The translations under genes and the position numbers were made by a program. A DNA stretch of 64,000 nucleotides from a virus, in the IMG/VR virus record IMGVR_UViG_3300025122_000012, positions 1-64,000 of that record. One strand, given 5' to 3'. A model generated the notes under the pieces. That model ran no database searches and was not told where the DNA came from. It was given only the letters and a program-made list of their open reading frames with translations. Below are positions 13,808 through 22,634 of this stretch, piece after piece. How positions within the stretch are numbered: position 1 is the stretch's first letter; each line of letters opens with the position of its first letter.

Positions 13808-14388
13808 CTATTCTGTCTTCTGAGGGGGTAAACTTGGATCCCGTGTTGTTTAATCTCTGTCATACAGAGTGTCGCGCTCAGCCGCGGGTCAGCCCTGTGC
13901 TTAGGGTCGTGATATGTTTTGTGCAGCTTCTTGGTTAGAACTTCGAGAACACAGTCGGCTGAGAGTTCCCAAATCTCTGCGATCTCAGACCCCTCAAACC
14001 GTGCGATATAGTGAAAGGGATAACACCCAATCTTTTCGTTCTTCAAATACGCTAGCTGTTCGGCCCAGGTTGCCTTATTAGAGAGGCCCGAGTATAGCGC
14101 GGCGATCCTCTTCTGGATAGTCGTTTTATATTCCGCCTCTATGCCGTCTGGCCTCGTTGCATCTGGGCCGGCTAGCTTAGGAGCCAACGTGTGGCCCAGA
14201 GTCAATGCCATCAGAGCTTCCCTGCTCCGGGCATAACTGAAAATGTCGCCCAGTTTTAGCACCCCAGCAAAGTCCCCAAAGGTTTTAAAGAAAAGGATAA
14301 AGGCGTCCGCTCTTTGTTGGGGTGTCATATTCTCAACATACCCGGGCTCAGTCACGAGCTGTGAAACAAACCGTATTGAATTAATCAT
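13804..14388 (-). CDS. Putative PD-(D/E)XK restriction-type endonuclease
   Basis: 194 aa. Around residues 76-88 the sequence DATRPDGIEAEYKTT places Asp76 on one strand and E86-Y-K88 on the next, across a short turn, which is the metal-binding core of the PD-(D/E)XK nuclease fold. KIGCYPFHYIARFEG then EIAEIWEL resembles the strand-rich region following the core in small type II restriction enzymes. It overlaps the methyltransferase gene by 4 nt (ATGA), the classical layout of a restriction-modification operon. Nuclease identity is inference from motif and context. It could instead be an inactive specificity partner. Confidence 0.5.
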   Translation of the reverse strand: MINSIRFVSQLVTEPGYVENMTPQQRADAFILFFKTFGDFAGVLKLGDIFSYARSREALMALTLGHTLAPKLAGPDATRPDGIEAEYKTTIQKRIAALYSGLSNKATWAEQLAYLKNEKIGCYPFHYIARFEGSEIAEIWELSADCVLEVLTKKLHKTYHDPKHRADPRLSATLCMTEIKQHGIQVYPLRRQNR

Positions 14389-14419
14389 ATTCTTATATTA
14401 CCACTTTCTTCTGTAGCTG

Positions 14420-17400
14420 TCAACCTAATAATCTCAAATTTCTTCGAATGGAGCGCGTGGAGAATCCCCACGCAGGGTCATAGTCGAGGCGTCCCATGTA
14501 GGGATGGTTCAAATGAATTCTGTCCTTCCCTTCTACTATACCCCAGCATCTAAACTTTGTCAACATCGAATTTGAATCTATTACAGATACAATCCAATAA
14601 ACTTTGCCGTGTTTGGTTTTCTTTTTAATAACCTCACGAGGAATAAACCACACAAGTTGCAGCTCGGGATCATAATCAGAAATGGGAGGCACATAATAGG
14701 ACTCCAATCTATTCCGGACAGTCTCTGTCATCACCAAGTGCATCGGAAAGATGCCGGTGAGAGTGGTAAGATTATCAATCTCTTCCTCATTGGTGAACTC
14801 CCCTTCATCCCGATAGGTTTCGATGTTCTCTAAAAACTTCTTCTTACTATACACGCGGTCAACAGCGACTGCTGACCAGTAGTGCTTGCGGCCGCTGAAC
14901 CGTACGTCCATCAGGCTATTCATAGCCCCCGACCGCACTAGCACATCTAATGCTTTCTTGTTTAGCTTACTGTATACAATCTCATCGTGGAAAAGGAATT
15001 CCTCAATGTCATTAAATGGACGGTTGGCTACAATTTGTTCAATGGCTGCATCCCCCAATCCCTTGAGGCCACTTAGCGGCTGGTAAAGGCGGTGCTCATC
15101 ATTGGGATCAATCTCCCAGACGAATGACGACGTGTTGATGTCTGCTTCCACAATCTCAAAGCCGTTCGACTTTGCAATATTGATGGCGCGCTCCTTGCGC
15201 TTCTCCGGCTCCTTATCAAGGAATGAAGCCATCCACTCCACTGGGTAGTAATTGTATAGCCATGCGCACTGGAATGAGATTGCCGAGTATGAAACTGCAT
15301 GCGACTTATTGAAACCATAACCCGAGAAGTACTCGAACCTCTCCCACATATCCTCTGCTTCACTATGGCTGATGCCTTTCTCTACGCAACCGTCGACGAA
15401 CTTAGTGCGGAGGGTTCTCTTAACTCTCGCTTCCTTCCCCGTCCCCTTCTTGGTGAGCACCTTCCTTAGTAAGTTTCCCTCATCTAGAGTTAGGTCCTTG
15501 CCTAACTTGTGAGCAAGCAGAGCAATCTGCTCCTGGAAGATAAGGAACCCGTAGGTTTCCTTTGTAACCTCCCTCACGTGCTCATTAAGATAATCGATGT
15601 CACCGGGGTTCGCCTTGGCTTGAATGTATTGCTCGTGCACATTGGCCGATAGGGGGCCCGGTCGATAGATCGAAGTGATGGCAGAGAGATCAATCAACGA
15701 CTTGGGCTTTGCGTTCGCACAGAACTCCTGTGCGCGCTGCTCCGTAAATTGAAAAATTCCCGCGAAGTTTCCCTTCTGAAAAACATTCCTATAAACGCTT
15801 GGATCCTTAAAATCTATCACGTCGGGATGGAGGTGTGTATTATAAAACTCTTTTACATCCTCGAACGTCGGCTCAGGGTGGTTGTGGTGTCGTTTCAAAA
15901 TATGTCGAATCGCACCCTCAATCATTCGAAGTGTCGAGAGTCCCAGCAAGTCAAACTTAATAAACCCTAACGGCTCCAAGTGTCGAACGTGCTGCCCCTC
16001 GGCCCACGGTGCCTGTCGCACGCCTCCCGAACTGATGATCGGCATGTGCTCGTTCAAGTTGTCGGCAATCAAGACGCCCCCCGCGTGACGGGAACAGGAG
16101 CGAACCTGTCCAACCAGCGCCTCGACGTGTGTCTTAATGTGCGGGTACTTTATTAGGTAGCCGCGCAAGGAGGGGGAGAGTTCCATAACTTCTTCCCACG
16201 TGGGAGCATACACTCCAGCCTTAATACCGTGCTTCATCTTCGCTGCGGGAGTTGCTTCCGCAATCATCGTTGACGTTACCTTATTAACTTCTCCAAACTC
16301 CACACCGTAAAACTTTGAAATATCCTTAATCAAAGACTTTAACTGAAGTGTGTTCCAGTTTGAAATTGGGATGACCGAGTTCTTTCCCCAGTCCTCCATC
16401 AGCATTTCCTTTAATTCCATCGGCTCTGCGACATCATAATCGATATCAGGATAGTCTGTGGCGTCCTTCCGCAAGAACCTCTCGAACAGTAGCCCATATT
16501 TAATGGGATCAATCTGTGTGATTCCCAGAGCGTACGCGACTAGGGAGCCCGCCGCGGAACCTCGGCCGGGGCCCGTCAACTGAGCAGCGTTAGCCTTGTC
16601 CGAAATTGCTTTCATCGTCAAAAAGTATTTACTAAATCCTCGGTCCTCGATAACGTCCAACTCCTGCTGGAGACGTTCAGCATACATATCATCTTCGTGT
16701 CGCATGAGGCCTCGCAGCCCCTCAAGCGCGTAGTGCACCAACGCCTCACTATCAGTGAACCCGGCCGGAACTACAAAGTCTGGAAGTTTAACAGTTGTGT
16801 TTGGTGTGAAGTCTTCGATTCTATTGAATGCAATATTGTGCGTTTCAGTAATTGAGTCCATTACAAGCTGATCATCATACTCAACCCCACAGGTCTTGGA
16901 GTAATATTTATAGGAATCCCACATCTGGTTTCCGTTCTTAGGATACAACTCATATCCGATCTCTTCTACGCCGGCGGGCAGTTCTGTGTTATCCTCGGCC
17001 CAGGCGGGGGCTCCCTTCCCAAGCCAACCAAGTCGCTTGTACAACTCGCGGTCCTTCCAAGCATCACCATTGGGGTAGTGACTATCAGCTGTGGAAATAA
17101 GTGTAACCCCAAATTCCTCGCACACTTCGATGATGTATTGATTGAGTTCGTGTTGTTCTGCAATGTTGTTCCACTGCAGTTCTCCGTACCAGCGGTCTCC
17201 GAAGATGTCCACAAAGCGCCGGGTAGTTTCCCTCATTGCTTCCCTCACAGCATCGGGCCCTTCCTCTCGGTTAGCCCAGTAGTTTCCAGCGTAAGGTCCG
17301 CCCAAGCATGCCGACGCGGCGATCACCCCTTCGGAGTGACGGTCAAGCATATCATAATCCACACGCGGGTAACGGTAGAAGTTCTCTTCCTTATAAGACT

Positions 17401-17860
17401 CCGACACAATCTTAAAGAGATTATTTAATCCGGTCTGGTTTTGTGCCAGCAGAATCAAATGTCGTCGACGATTGATCACAGACTTGATGGCCTTCTTAGA
17501 AGCCTCTTCGTCCTCAACAGTCGCGCCAGAAGTGTCCCCTTCTTTTGCCAATGATTTCGCCTGCTTGGCGTCTTCCTTGATGCGATTGTAATCATCACGC
17601 CATTCGTCAATGGACGGAAGGAAGTATGCTTCTACTCCGAAGATGGGCTTAAATTCCTTCCCCTCAGACTTCATCTTCTGCCAGTGTAAAAATTGGTGCG
17701 AGAACCCATTCATGTTCCCGTGGTCTGTGAGGGCAAGTGCTTCGCCCCCGTTCTCATAGCAAAAATCCATATGCTCATCTGGATATCCGATGGCATCAAA
17801 AATTGAGCCGGCTACGCTGTGTGCATGCAGGCCTACGAAAGGAATCTTTTTCTCGCTCAT
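14420..17860 (-). CDS. dnaE: DNA polymerase III alpha subunit-like (family C) polymerase
   Basis: 1146 aa, near the length of bacterial DnaE (about 1160). N-terminal PHP domain: HAHS (His12, His14) and TDHGN (Asp46, His47). Polymerase core: GPGRGSAAGSLVAYALGIT (430-448), the two catalytic aspartates in PDIDYD (Asp472, Asp474) and the third in FIKFDLLGL (Asp637), so all three are conserved. The fingers region and helix-hairpin-helix (GLKGLGDAAIEQIVANRPF) follow, then an OB-like C-terminus (LVWFIPREVIKKKTKHGKVYW). Replicates DNA; the proofreading and clamp partners are not in the window. GAGGGAGAAACAA precedes the ATG, and the start overlaps the nucleotidyltransferase-like gene by 4 nt. A phage with DnaE plus a separate family-A polymerase is unusual. 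Confidence 0.95.
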   Translation of the reverse strand: MSEKKIPFVGLHAHSVAGSIFDAIGYPDEHMDFCYENGGEALALTDHGNMNGFSHQFLHWQKMKSEGKEFKPIFGVEAYFLPSIDEWRDDYNRIKEDAKQAKSLAKEGDTSGATVEDEEASKKAIKSVINRRRHLILLAQNQTGLNNLFKIVSESYKEENFYRYPRVDYDMLDRHSEGVIAASACLGGPYAGNYWANREEGPDAVREAMRETTRRFVDIFGDRWYGELQWNNIAEQHELNQYIIEVCEEFGVTLISTADSHYPNGDAWKDRELYKRLGWLGKGAPAWAEDNTELPAGVEEIGYELYPKNGNQMWDSYKYYSKTCGVEYDDQLVMDSITETHNIAFNRIEDFTPNTTVKLPDFVVPAGFTDSEALVHYALEGLRGLMRHEDDMYAERLQQELDVIEDRGFSKYFLTMKAISDKANAAQLTGPGRGSAAGSLVAYALGITQIDPIKYGLLFERFLRKDATDYPDIDYDVAEPMELKEMLMEDWGKNSVIPISNWNTLQLKSLIKDISKFYGVEFGEVNKVTSTMIAEATPAAKMKHGIKAGVYAPTWEEVMELSPSLRGYLIKYPHIKTHVEALVGQVRSCSRHAGGVLIADNLNEHMPIISSGGVRQAPWAEGQHVRHLEPLGFIKFDLLGLSTLRMIEGAIRHILKRHHNHPEPTFEDVKEFYNTHLHPDVIDFKDPSVYRNVFQKGNFAGIFQFTEQRAQEFCANAKPKSLIDLSAITSIYRPGPLSANVHEQYIQAKANPGDIDYLNEHVREVTKETYGFLIFQEQIALLAHKLGKDLTLDEGNLLRKVLTKKGTGKEARVKRTLRTKFVDGCVEKGISHSEAEDMWERFEYFSGYGFNKSHAVSYSAISFQCAWLYNYYPVEWMASFLDKEPEKRKERAINIAKSNGFEIVEADINTSSFVWEIDPNDEHRLYQPLSGLKGLGDAAIEQIVANRPFNDIEEFLFHDEIVYSKLNKKALDVLVRSGAMNSLMDVRFSGRKHYWSAVAVDRVYSKKKFLENIETYRDEGEFTNEEEIDNLTTLTGIFPMHLVMTETVRNRLESYYVPPISDYDPELQLVWFIPREVIKKKTKHGKVYWIVSVIDSNSMLTKFRCWGIVEGKDRIHLNHPYMGRLDYDPAWGFSTRSIRRNLRLLG

Positions 17861-18711
17861 TTGTTTCTCCCTCTATACATAGTGTTTGTGTTCGGACGTT
17901 TGGTTTTCTGCCCAAGTTCCGATGATATAAATTTAACATATCCAGCCCACGAAGTCAAGTCATAAAACTCTTTTAACTCTTGAGTGGTGCCCTCCGGGCC
18001 GCCTCCAAAAACATCTTGCAGCCCGTACTCTAAAGAGAGGTGTCGCTCATCGATGGGCAGCAACTCCGAGGGCATCTCCCCGGGGGGAGGGGCCTTGTAG
18101 TAAGAAGCATTCGTGGTGATAGTATGCTTCGCGCGGCGCCACTCGTCGGCGTCCATTACGAAACTCAAGGGAAGGCCATCTTTTACTGTCTTGCCCTTGT
18201 GAGAAAAATAAAAAGGAACGTTCTTGCGTAATACAGAGCGACTAGCCAACACTTCCTTGGGGTCCATCATCCCCAACGGAAAAGAAACATAATAATGGTG
18301 TGGCTGGGTCCACCGCGAAAACTTTGTTTGAATCCAGTAGGCCACGTTGGCGCCATAAATCGCAGACCACGCATAGTTGTCTACCTTGCCTCGATGTTTA
18401 GGGTGGATAGGAACGTAGTAAATAGGAACTTCTATATGCTTGGTATTCCCAAACATAGCAAACACGCCTCTTTGAATACTGTCAATGTCTGTGGCATACA
18501 CGCCAAGCCTATGGCGCAATAGTGGTGCCACATCATCGTTCGCCACAATCCATATGGAGGTACACCCGGCGTGTAAGCACTCATAGACAGTGGCTTCTAG
18601 TGCAGTATAGTTGGGAGCCACCGGTACAAGGGAGGAATCCCATTCCATCCCAAACTCTGTCTGCATCCCAGCTACCGGGATGATAGCAGGCATATTAAGT
18701 TTCTTAGCCAT
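17857..18711 (-). CDS. Nucleotidyltransferase-like (GT-A fold) protein
   Basis: ATG at 18711 is chosen over a TTG 9 nt upstream; about 284 aa. The first 75 residues follow the sugar-nucleotide transferase pattern: strand then IIPVAGMQTEFG, a conserved LVPVAP, a helix with LEATVYECLHAGCTSIWIVAND. The signature lysine after the Gly loop is not evident, so activity is doubtful. The remainder (YYVPIHPKHRG, HYYVSFPLGMMDP) is unfamiliar. It overlaps its upstream neighbour and the dnaE start, so it is expressed with the polymerase. Whether it acts in glycan metabolism or replication is unknown. Confidence 0.5.
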   Translation of the reverse strand: MAKKLNMPAIIPVAGMQTEFGMEWDSSLVPVAPNYTALEATVYECLHAGCTSIWIVANDDVAPLLRHRLGVYATDIDSIQRGVFAMFGNTKHIEVPIYYVPIHPKHRGKVDNYAWSAIYGANVAYWIQTKFSRWTQPHHYYVSFPLGMMDPKEVLASRSVLRKNVPFYFSHKGKTVKDGLPLSFVMDADEWRRAKHTITTNASYYKAPPPGEMPSELLPIDERHLSLEYGLQDVFGGGPEGTTQELKEFYDLTSWAGYVKFISSELGQKTKRPNTNTMYRGRNK

Positions 18712-19432
18712 ACAAAACAATCCGCGGGTCTAGCTCGCCCACTATCTCAAAATAAAAATCCCTTTTAATGGCCTGCCGCTCTGCGTGTCGCACCTTAAGA
18801 GGAAGCCCATTTTCTGTTTGAATGTTATGTTCTTTTAGCTTACGCTCAAGCTTGATTCTCACTATGGTCTCCGAAAAATCAAAACTCCTCAAGTCACAGT
18901 CGCTAATACAACTGCGTACAATAATATCTTTAAATTCGCCGTGATGATTCTGGTCTATTCGATTGGAGGGAACAAATTTAATACTTTGAAGCAACTCCTC
19001 ATTGCAAAGGAGGGTAAAGTCCTCTCCCAGTCGCGACCCCTGTGTTACATCAAACAAGTCATACACCAGATGATCTTTGATGATCTCTTCTACTTCAAGG
19101 GTTTCAAAATTGTCGGTGTCAAAAATATGTAACGTTTTAAAGTCAATAAGAACCTTTGTATTTCCCTCGGTTATAATTTTTAGGTCTCCATCCTCGAAGG
19201 CAATCGTTCGAACTTCAAACGGAACCGGCAAGCGGGCGTTCATTCCTAAATCATAAATGCTATCTAACCATTTGCTTTTAACATCTTGGTGGCCCACCAG
19301 ATAATGAAAAGGTCGTTGTTCGCTGTTGACAATCAGGTGGTAGCAATTTGCGCGAGCAAATTCCACGGCCTCTTCGCGCCAGCCAATAACAACGTCCGAA
19401 AATTTAAAGCGAATAGGAGACAAGAAGGTCAT
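18704..19432 (-). CDS. Hypothetical protein, first gene of the dnaE operon
   Basis: 242 aa of mixed alpha/beta composition. N-terminal FSDVVIGWREEAVEFARANCYHLIVN has a strand-helix-strand look; no motif I can name. The gene starts 6 nt after the -10 box of a strong promoter, so its mRNA may have no leader. It overlaps the nucleotidyltransferase-like gene by 8 nt. Function unknown. Confidence 0.6.
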   Translation of the reverse strand: MTFLSPIRFKFSDVVIGWREEAVEFARANCYHLIVNSEQRPFHYLVGHQDVKSKWLDSIYDLGMNARLPVPFEVRTIAFEDGDLKIITEGNTKVLIDFKTLHIFDTDNFETLEVEEIIKDHLVYDLFDVTQGSRLGEDFTLLCNEELLQSIKFVPSNRIDQNHHGEFKDIIVRSCISDCDLRSFDFSETIVRIKLERKLKEHNIQTENGLPLKVRHAERQAIKRDFYFEIVGELDPRIVLYG

Positions 19433-19438
19433 AGTGTC

Positions 19439-19467
19439 ATTCTAGCACCCAATGACTCCCAAGTCAA
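19439..19467 (-). promoter_or_regulatory. Sigma70-type promoter of the dnaE operon, predicting a leaderless transcript
   Basis: TTGACT (19462-19467), 17-bp spacer, TAGAAT (19439-19444) on the minus strand. The ATG at 19432 begins 6 nt after the -10, at the expected transcription start. An inverted repeat, TGACT-TGGG-AGTCA, overlaps the -35. Confidence 0.7.
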
Positions 19468-19472
19468 GAAAT

Positions 19473-19748
19473 TTATTTCGCCAAAATACCGATTACGTGG
19501 TTTTCCTTGATGACGGTGAAGGTCTCGCCGTTGTGCTGGATATCGCGGAGCATTTGTGCTTCCACAATAATCTGCAATCCGGTGCTCCATATGGTTCCGT
19601 TCTCGCCCGAGCAGTTGACTACTTCAACCACCGCAAATGGGCTTTCTACTGCGCGGTAATCCTGGGGCAAGAGAATTGCACTCTCTTCTGTGCCTGTGTC
19701 TTCTACAGTCTTCACGTAGAGGTAGTTATTGACTGGTGTAAAATTCAT
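19473..19748 (-). CDS. GroES-like co-chaperonin (T4 gp31 type)
   Basis: A longer frame exists, but ATG 19748 (AAGGAACAAA upstream, start just after the preceding gene) gives 91 aa, GroES-sized. It begins MNFTPVNNYLYVK, matching the GroES N-terminal strand (N-x-x-P-x-x-x-x-x-x-V-K). A variable loop follows at TVEDTGTEESAILLPQDYR, where GroES has its mobile loop. The ending GLQIIVEAQMLRDI, then GETFTVIKENHVIGIL, reproduces the strand order of the GroES C-terminus (V-G-D-x-V, then the E-x-x-x-x-x-x-x-x-D-I-L-A ending). The similarity is weak but consistent across the chain. It would cap the phage GroEL ring. Terminal gene of the deaminase-RNR operon. Confidence 0.7.
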   Translation of the reverse strand: MNFTPVNNYLYVKTVEDTGTEESAILLPQDYRAVESPFAVVEVVNCSGENGTIWSTGLQIIVEAQMLRDIQHNGETFTVIKENHVIGILAK

Positions 19749-19773
19749 TTTGTTCCTTTCTGTTTTTGTTTTT

Positions 19774-20223
19774 TTAATCTGTTCTATATAAAACGCGATA
19801 TAGGGACTGATAGTTAAATTCTTCGCCGCGGCGAGATCTAAAATTGAGTTCATTGAGCCTGAGAACTTGCGCTGCAACGGTGTTGTACCCTTCATTCTTC
19901 AACTTTTCACTAACAGCTTTAATATGAAAGTTAAATTTCTCGGCATTTGATTGTCTAACGGCAATAGCCTTAGCGCCTTGCTCAGCATAGAGATTGGGAT
20001 TGCCAAACTTCAAATCGGGGTCCTCTTCTCTGCGGCGGCGAAATGACTCCTTAACAAGTGCTGATGTAGTCATGTTTTTGTTTCTGTGGTGTGCGTACGC
20101 GTGACATATCCCGCAAAGCGGCACTGTTTGAGTGCCCGAGCGGCTGCGGGGCACTACGTGATGGCGGTGTAACTCGGTGCCTTTGTACCCGCACTCAAAA
20201 CATTGGTTGTCTACTATCCGCAC
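19774..20223 (-). CDS. HNH endonuclease with C-terminal DNA-binding-like region
   Basis: 149 aa starting at GTG. The N-terminal domain is a compact HNH/zinc finger: CFECG, ELHRHHVVPRS, VPLCGICHAYAHH, with two CxxC pairs and the conserved His-His. The C-terminal 80 residues (basic helix, YNTVAAQVLRLNELNFRSRRGEEFNYQSLYRVLYR) resemble the short helix-turn region in recombinase-type proteins (new minimal gene target, R-G, then Y-x-x-V-x-x-x-L). It overlaps the RNR stop by 10 nt. Free-standing HNH enzymes between nucleotide-metabolism genes are often homing endonucleases; a packaging role is another option. Confidence 0.8.
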   Translation of the reverse strand: MRIVDNQCFECGYKGTELHRHHVVPRSRSGTQTVPLCGICHAYAHHRNKNMTTSALVKESFRRRREEDPDLKFGNPNLYAEQGAKAIAVRQSNAEKFNFHIKAVSEKLKNEGYNTVAAQVLRLNELNFRSRRGEEFNYQSLYRVLYRTD

Positions 20224-22631
20224 TTGGCAAAACCGCAGTTTTTACAAGTAACGCAGCCCTCAACATATATGAGGCCCTCGGTTCCACACTCGCTACAAGT
20301 ATGTTCAGTTGCCTCTTGACCATCCGGGATGTAGTTCTTTAAAATTCGTGCAATACACTTAGCAAAGCTAAACATATCTGAGTCCCGATCCTTCTGGAGT
20401 TGTTCTACTACATATTGAATGTTCGCTCCATGACGCATCCCAAGTGAAATCATACGAGTGAATGCGGAGTGGTTAGGATTATCGAAAGCCTTAACGAGAT
20501 CCTTGATAATTACGGTGTCGCCGTTCTTCCCAACTTGCAAATCATAAACAGAGTTCATGGTCTTCCTAGGGTGTTTCACCAGAATGCCTTCGACTTTATC
20601 TTTTGGAATCTCAATTAGGTTTGAGAGTCCCCCCATAACTTCATATGGCTTTTGGTCCATTAGACCCACCACTATTAACCAGCGCTCTCCCTTAATCGTA
20701 GTGTGGTGGATGTTGCACGCTAGCTCAATAGGACGTTTGGGTGCCTTGTGCTGTGGGAAATGGTCATCTTCCGTCAGCAAAACTCCAGACCGACTACCGT
20801 CCACATACACAGTGAGTCCTTTTAATCCTTGGCGCCAGCCTTCCATATAAAGTCTGCCCACCAACTCAGGAGCCGTATTCTTTGGGAGATTGATCGTCGA
20901 ACTGATGCTGTGATCAATGCTTTGTTGAATGGCTGCTTGTACAGCAATACGAGCTTCCCAATCAATGCTGTTTGATTCTACAAAAAATGCAGGAAGGGGA
21001 GCCGAGTCTTGAAGTGTTTGTGTTTCCATCCACGTCTTGATGTTGTGGTGGAACACCTCATACTCTACCCAGCGGTCGCCTAGGGCGTCCACGTGATCGG
21101 CGTCTAGGTGTTGCTCATCATGAGAAAGTTTTCGCCGGCGAACATACGAGTTCCTGAATACAGGCTCCAGACCGGACGAAGTCTGAGACATTATAGAAAC
21201 CGAGCCAGTTGGCGCGTTCGTAAGGATTGAGATGTTCCGGCGGCCGTGTTTGGCAATTAAGTCTCTAAGTCTTGCCGGCAGTCTTTGAATAAAGTTGTTG
21301 TTTTCTTCGACGCTCCACTCAAATGCAGGAAATGCGCCGCGTTCTTGAGCAAGATAGACACTCTCTTCGTACGCTGCATCGCGCAAGGTACGATAGATTT
21401 TCTCAATAATTACAAGAGCTTCGGGGCTATCGTATGCTAAATTTAAGCACGCCATAGCATCAGCCAAGCCGTGAGTACCCAAACCAGTCCGACGCCCATT
21501 GTAAGCAGCTTTAAATAGCTTACTCCATAGCTCTTGCTCGTCCTCCGTATCTGCCCACTGTCGAATGTTTTCCAGCTTCTCAAGCTCAAGTTCTACCAGA
21601 TCATCGGACAAGCGCATACCAATAGCAGCAACTTCTCTTAACTTACCGAAGTCAAAGTCTGCATTTTTTTGGAAAGAATTTTTTACGAGACTTTTTAAAT
21701 TCAAAGAAATGAGCCTACAGCTATCGTAGGCCGAAAGGGGAATCTCCCCGCACGGATTAGTGGTCTTGGTTTTAAAGTCGTCGTACTCATGAGCAGGCAG
21801 GTTCTTAGTAATATTGTCCCACATAAGAAGACCAGGCTCCGCAGTCTTCGTGGCGCACTCCACGATGCTATCCCAAAGAGTCGATGCGTCTACCTCCGCA
21901 GTATATTCTGGCTGCTCAGCATCAACTGGAAACTGTAAAGTGAATGATTGGTTGTTCTCTACCGCTTCCATAAAGCTGTCGCTAATCTTTACTGAGATGT
22001 TCGCTCCCGTAACCTTGTTGATGTCTTGCTTCATCGTAACAAACTTTGCAATATCTGGGTGGCGCACATCCATTGATACCATTAGCGCTCCGCGGCGTCC
22101 ATTCTGTCCGATCATTCGGCAGACGTACGAGTAGAAATCAGCAAAAGACCACGCACCAGTAGTAGTCCGAGCGGAATTATTAACAGGGGCCCCTTCAGGA
22201 CGCAAACTAGATATATCAACCCCAACACCGCACCGACGTTTAAAAAGATTCGCAAGATCTTTGCCAGCATCCATAATACTCGATACGGAATCGGCGGGAT
22301 TATCAACAACAACACAATTAGAGAGAGACACATTAACATAATTATTTCCTATCCCCATCATGGGAGAGCCTTGGGGTACAATGTATTTAAAATTTTTGAG
22401 GAAAGAATAGATCTCTGTCTCTGTAAGATGATTAGATTTACGTGTGATGAACTTATCTTCCATTCTCGCGAACTCTCGTGCGAGGCGATGGTGCATATCA
22501 TCGGGTGTCTTTTCAAGAAAATTACCTTTCTCGTCGCGCAAACAGTACTTTGTTATAAAAACATTGGTAGCTAATTCATCATCATCAAAATATTCCAGAG
22601 TGGCTTCTCGTACTTCAGTCTCCTCGAACAT
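20214..22631 (-). CDS. nrdJ: Ribonucleotide reductase, class II (adenosylcobalamin-dependent)
   Basis: 805 aa. Motifs: SLSNCVVVDNPAD with the first redox cysteine (Cys106), RRCGVGVDISSLRP, TNPCGEIPLS with the thiyl-radical Cys294 and Glu296, GLGTHGLADAMA, TNAPTGSVSIMSQTSSGLEPVF, and a C-terminal zinc ribbon/redox tail (CSECGTEG, then CVTCKNCGFAKCG). This combination, with no separate NrdB gene nearby, marks the B12-dependent class II enzyme. It makes deoxyribonucleotides for phage DNA without needing oxygen. It depends on host cobalamin, which says the host makes or imports B12. It is 3 nt downstream of the helicase gene and shares the deaminase promoter. Confidence 0.95.
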   Translation of the reverse strand: MFEETEVREATLEYFDDDELATNVFITKYCLRDEKGNFLEKTPDDMHHRLAREFARMEDKFITRKSNHLTETEIYSFLKNFKYIVPQGSPMMGIGNNYVNVSLSNCVVVDNPADSVSSIMDAGKDLANLFKRRCGVGVDISSLRPEGAPVNNSARTTTGAWSFADFYSYVCRMIGQNGRRGALMVSMDVRHPDIAKFVTMKQDINKVTGANISVKISDSFMEAVENNQSFTLQFPVDAEQPEYTAEVDASTLWDSIVECATKTAEPGLLMWDNITKNLPAHEYDDFKTKTTNPCGEIPLSAYDSCRLISLNLKSLVKNSFQKNADFDFGKLREVAAIGMRLSDDLVELELEKLENIRQWADTEDEQELWSKLFKAAYNGRRTGLGTHGLADAMACLNLAYDSPEALVIIEKIYRTLRDAAYEESVYLAQERGAFPAFEWSVEENNNFIQRLPARLRDLIAKHGRRNISILTNAPTGSVSIMSQTSSGLEPVFRNSYVRRRKLSHDEQHLDADHVDALGDRWVEYEVFHHNIKTWMETQTLQDSAPLPAFFVESNSIDWEARIAVQAAIQQSIDHSISSTINLPKNTAPELVGRLYMEGWRQGLKGLTVYVDGSRSGVLLTEDDHFPQHKAPKRPIELACNIHHTTIKGERWLIVVGLMDQKPYEVMGGLSNLIEIPKDKVEGILVKHPRKTMNSVYDLQVGKNGDTVIIKDLVKAFDNPNHSAFTRMISLGMRHGANIQYVVEQLQKDRDSDMFSFAKCIARILKNYIPDGQEATEHTCSECGTEGLIYVEGCVTCKNCGFAKCG

Positions 22632-22634
22632 GGC

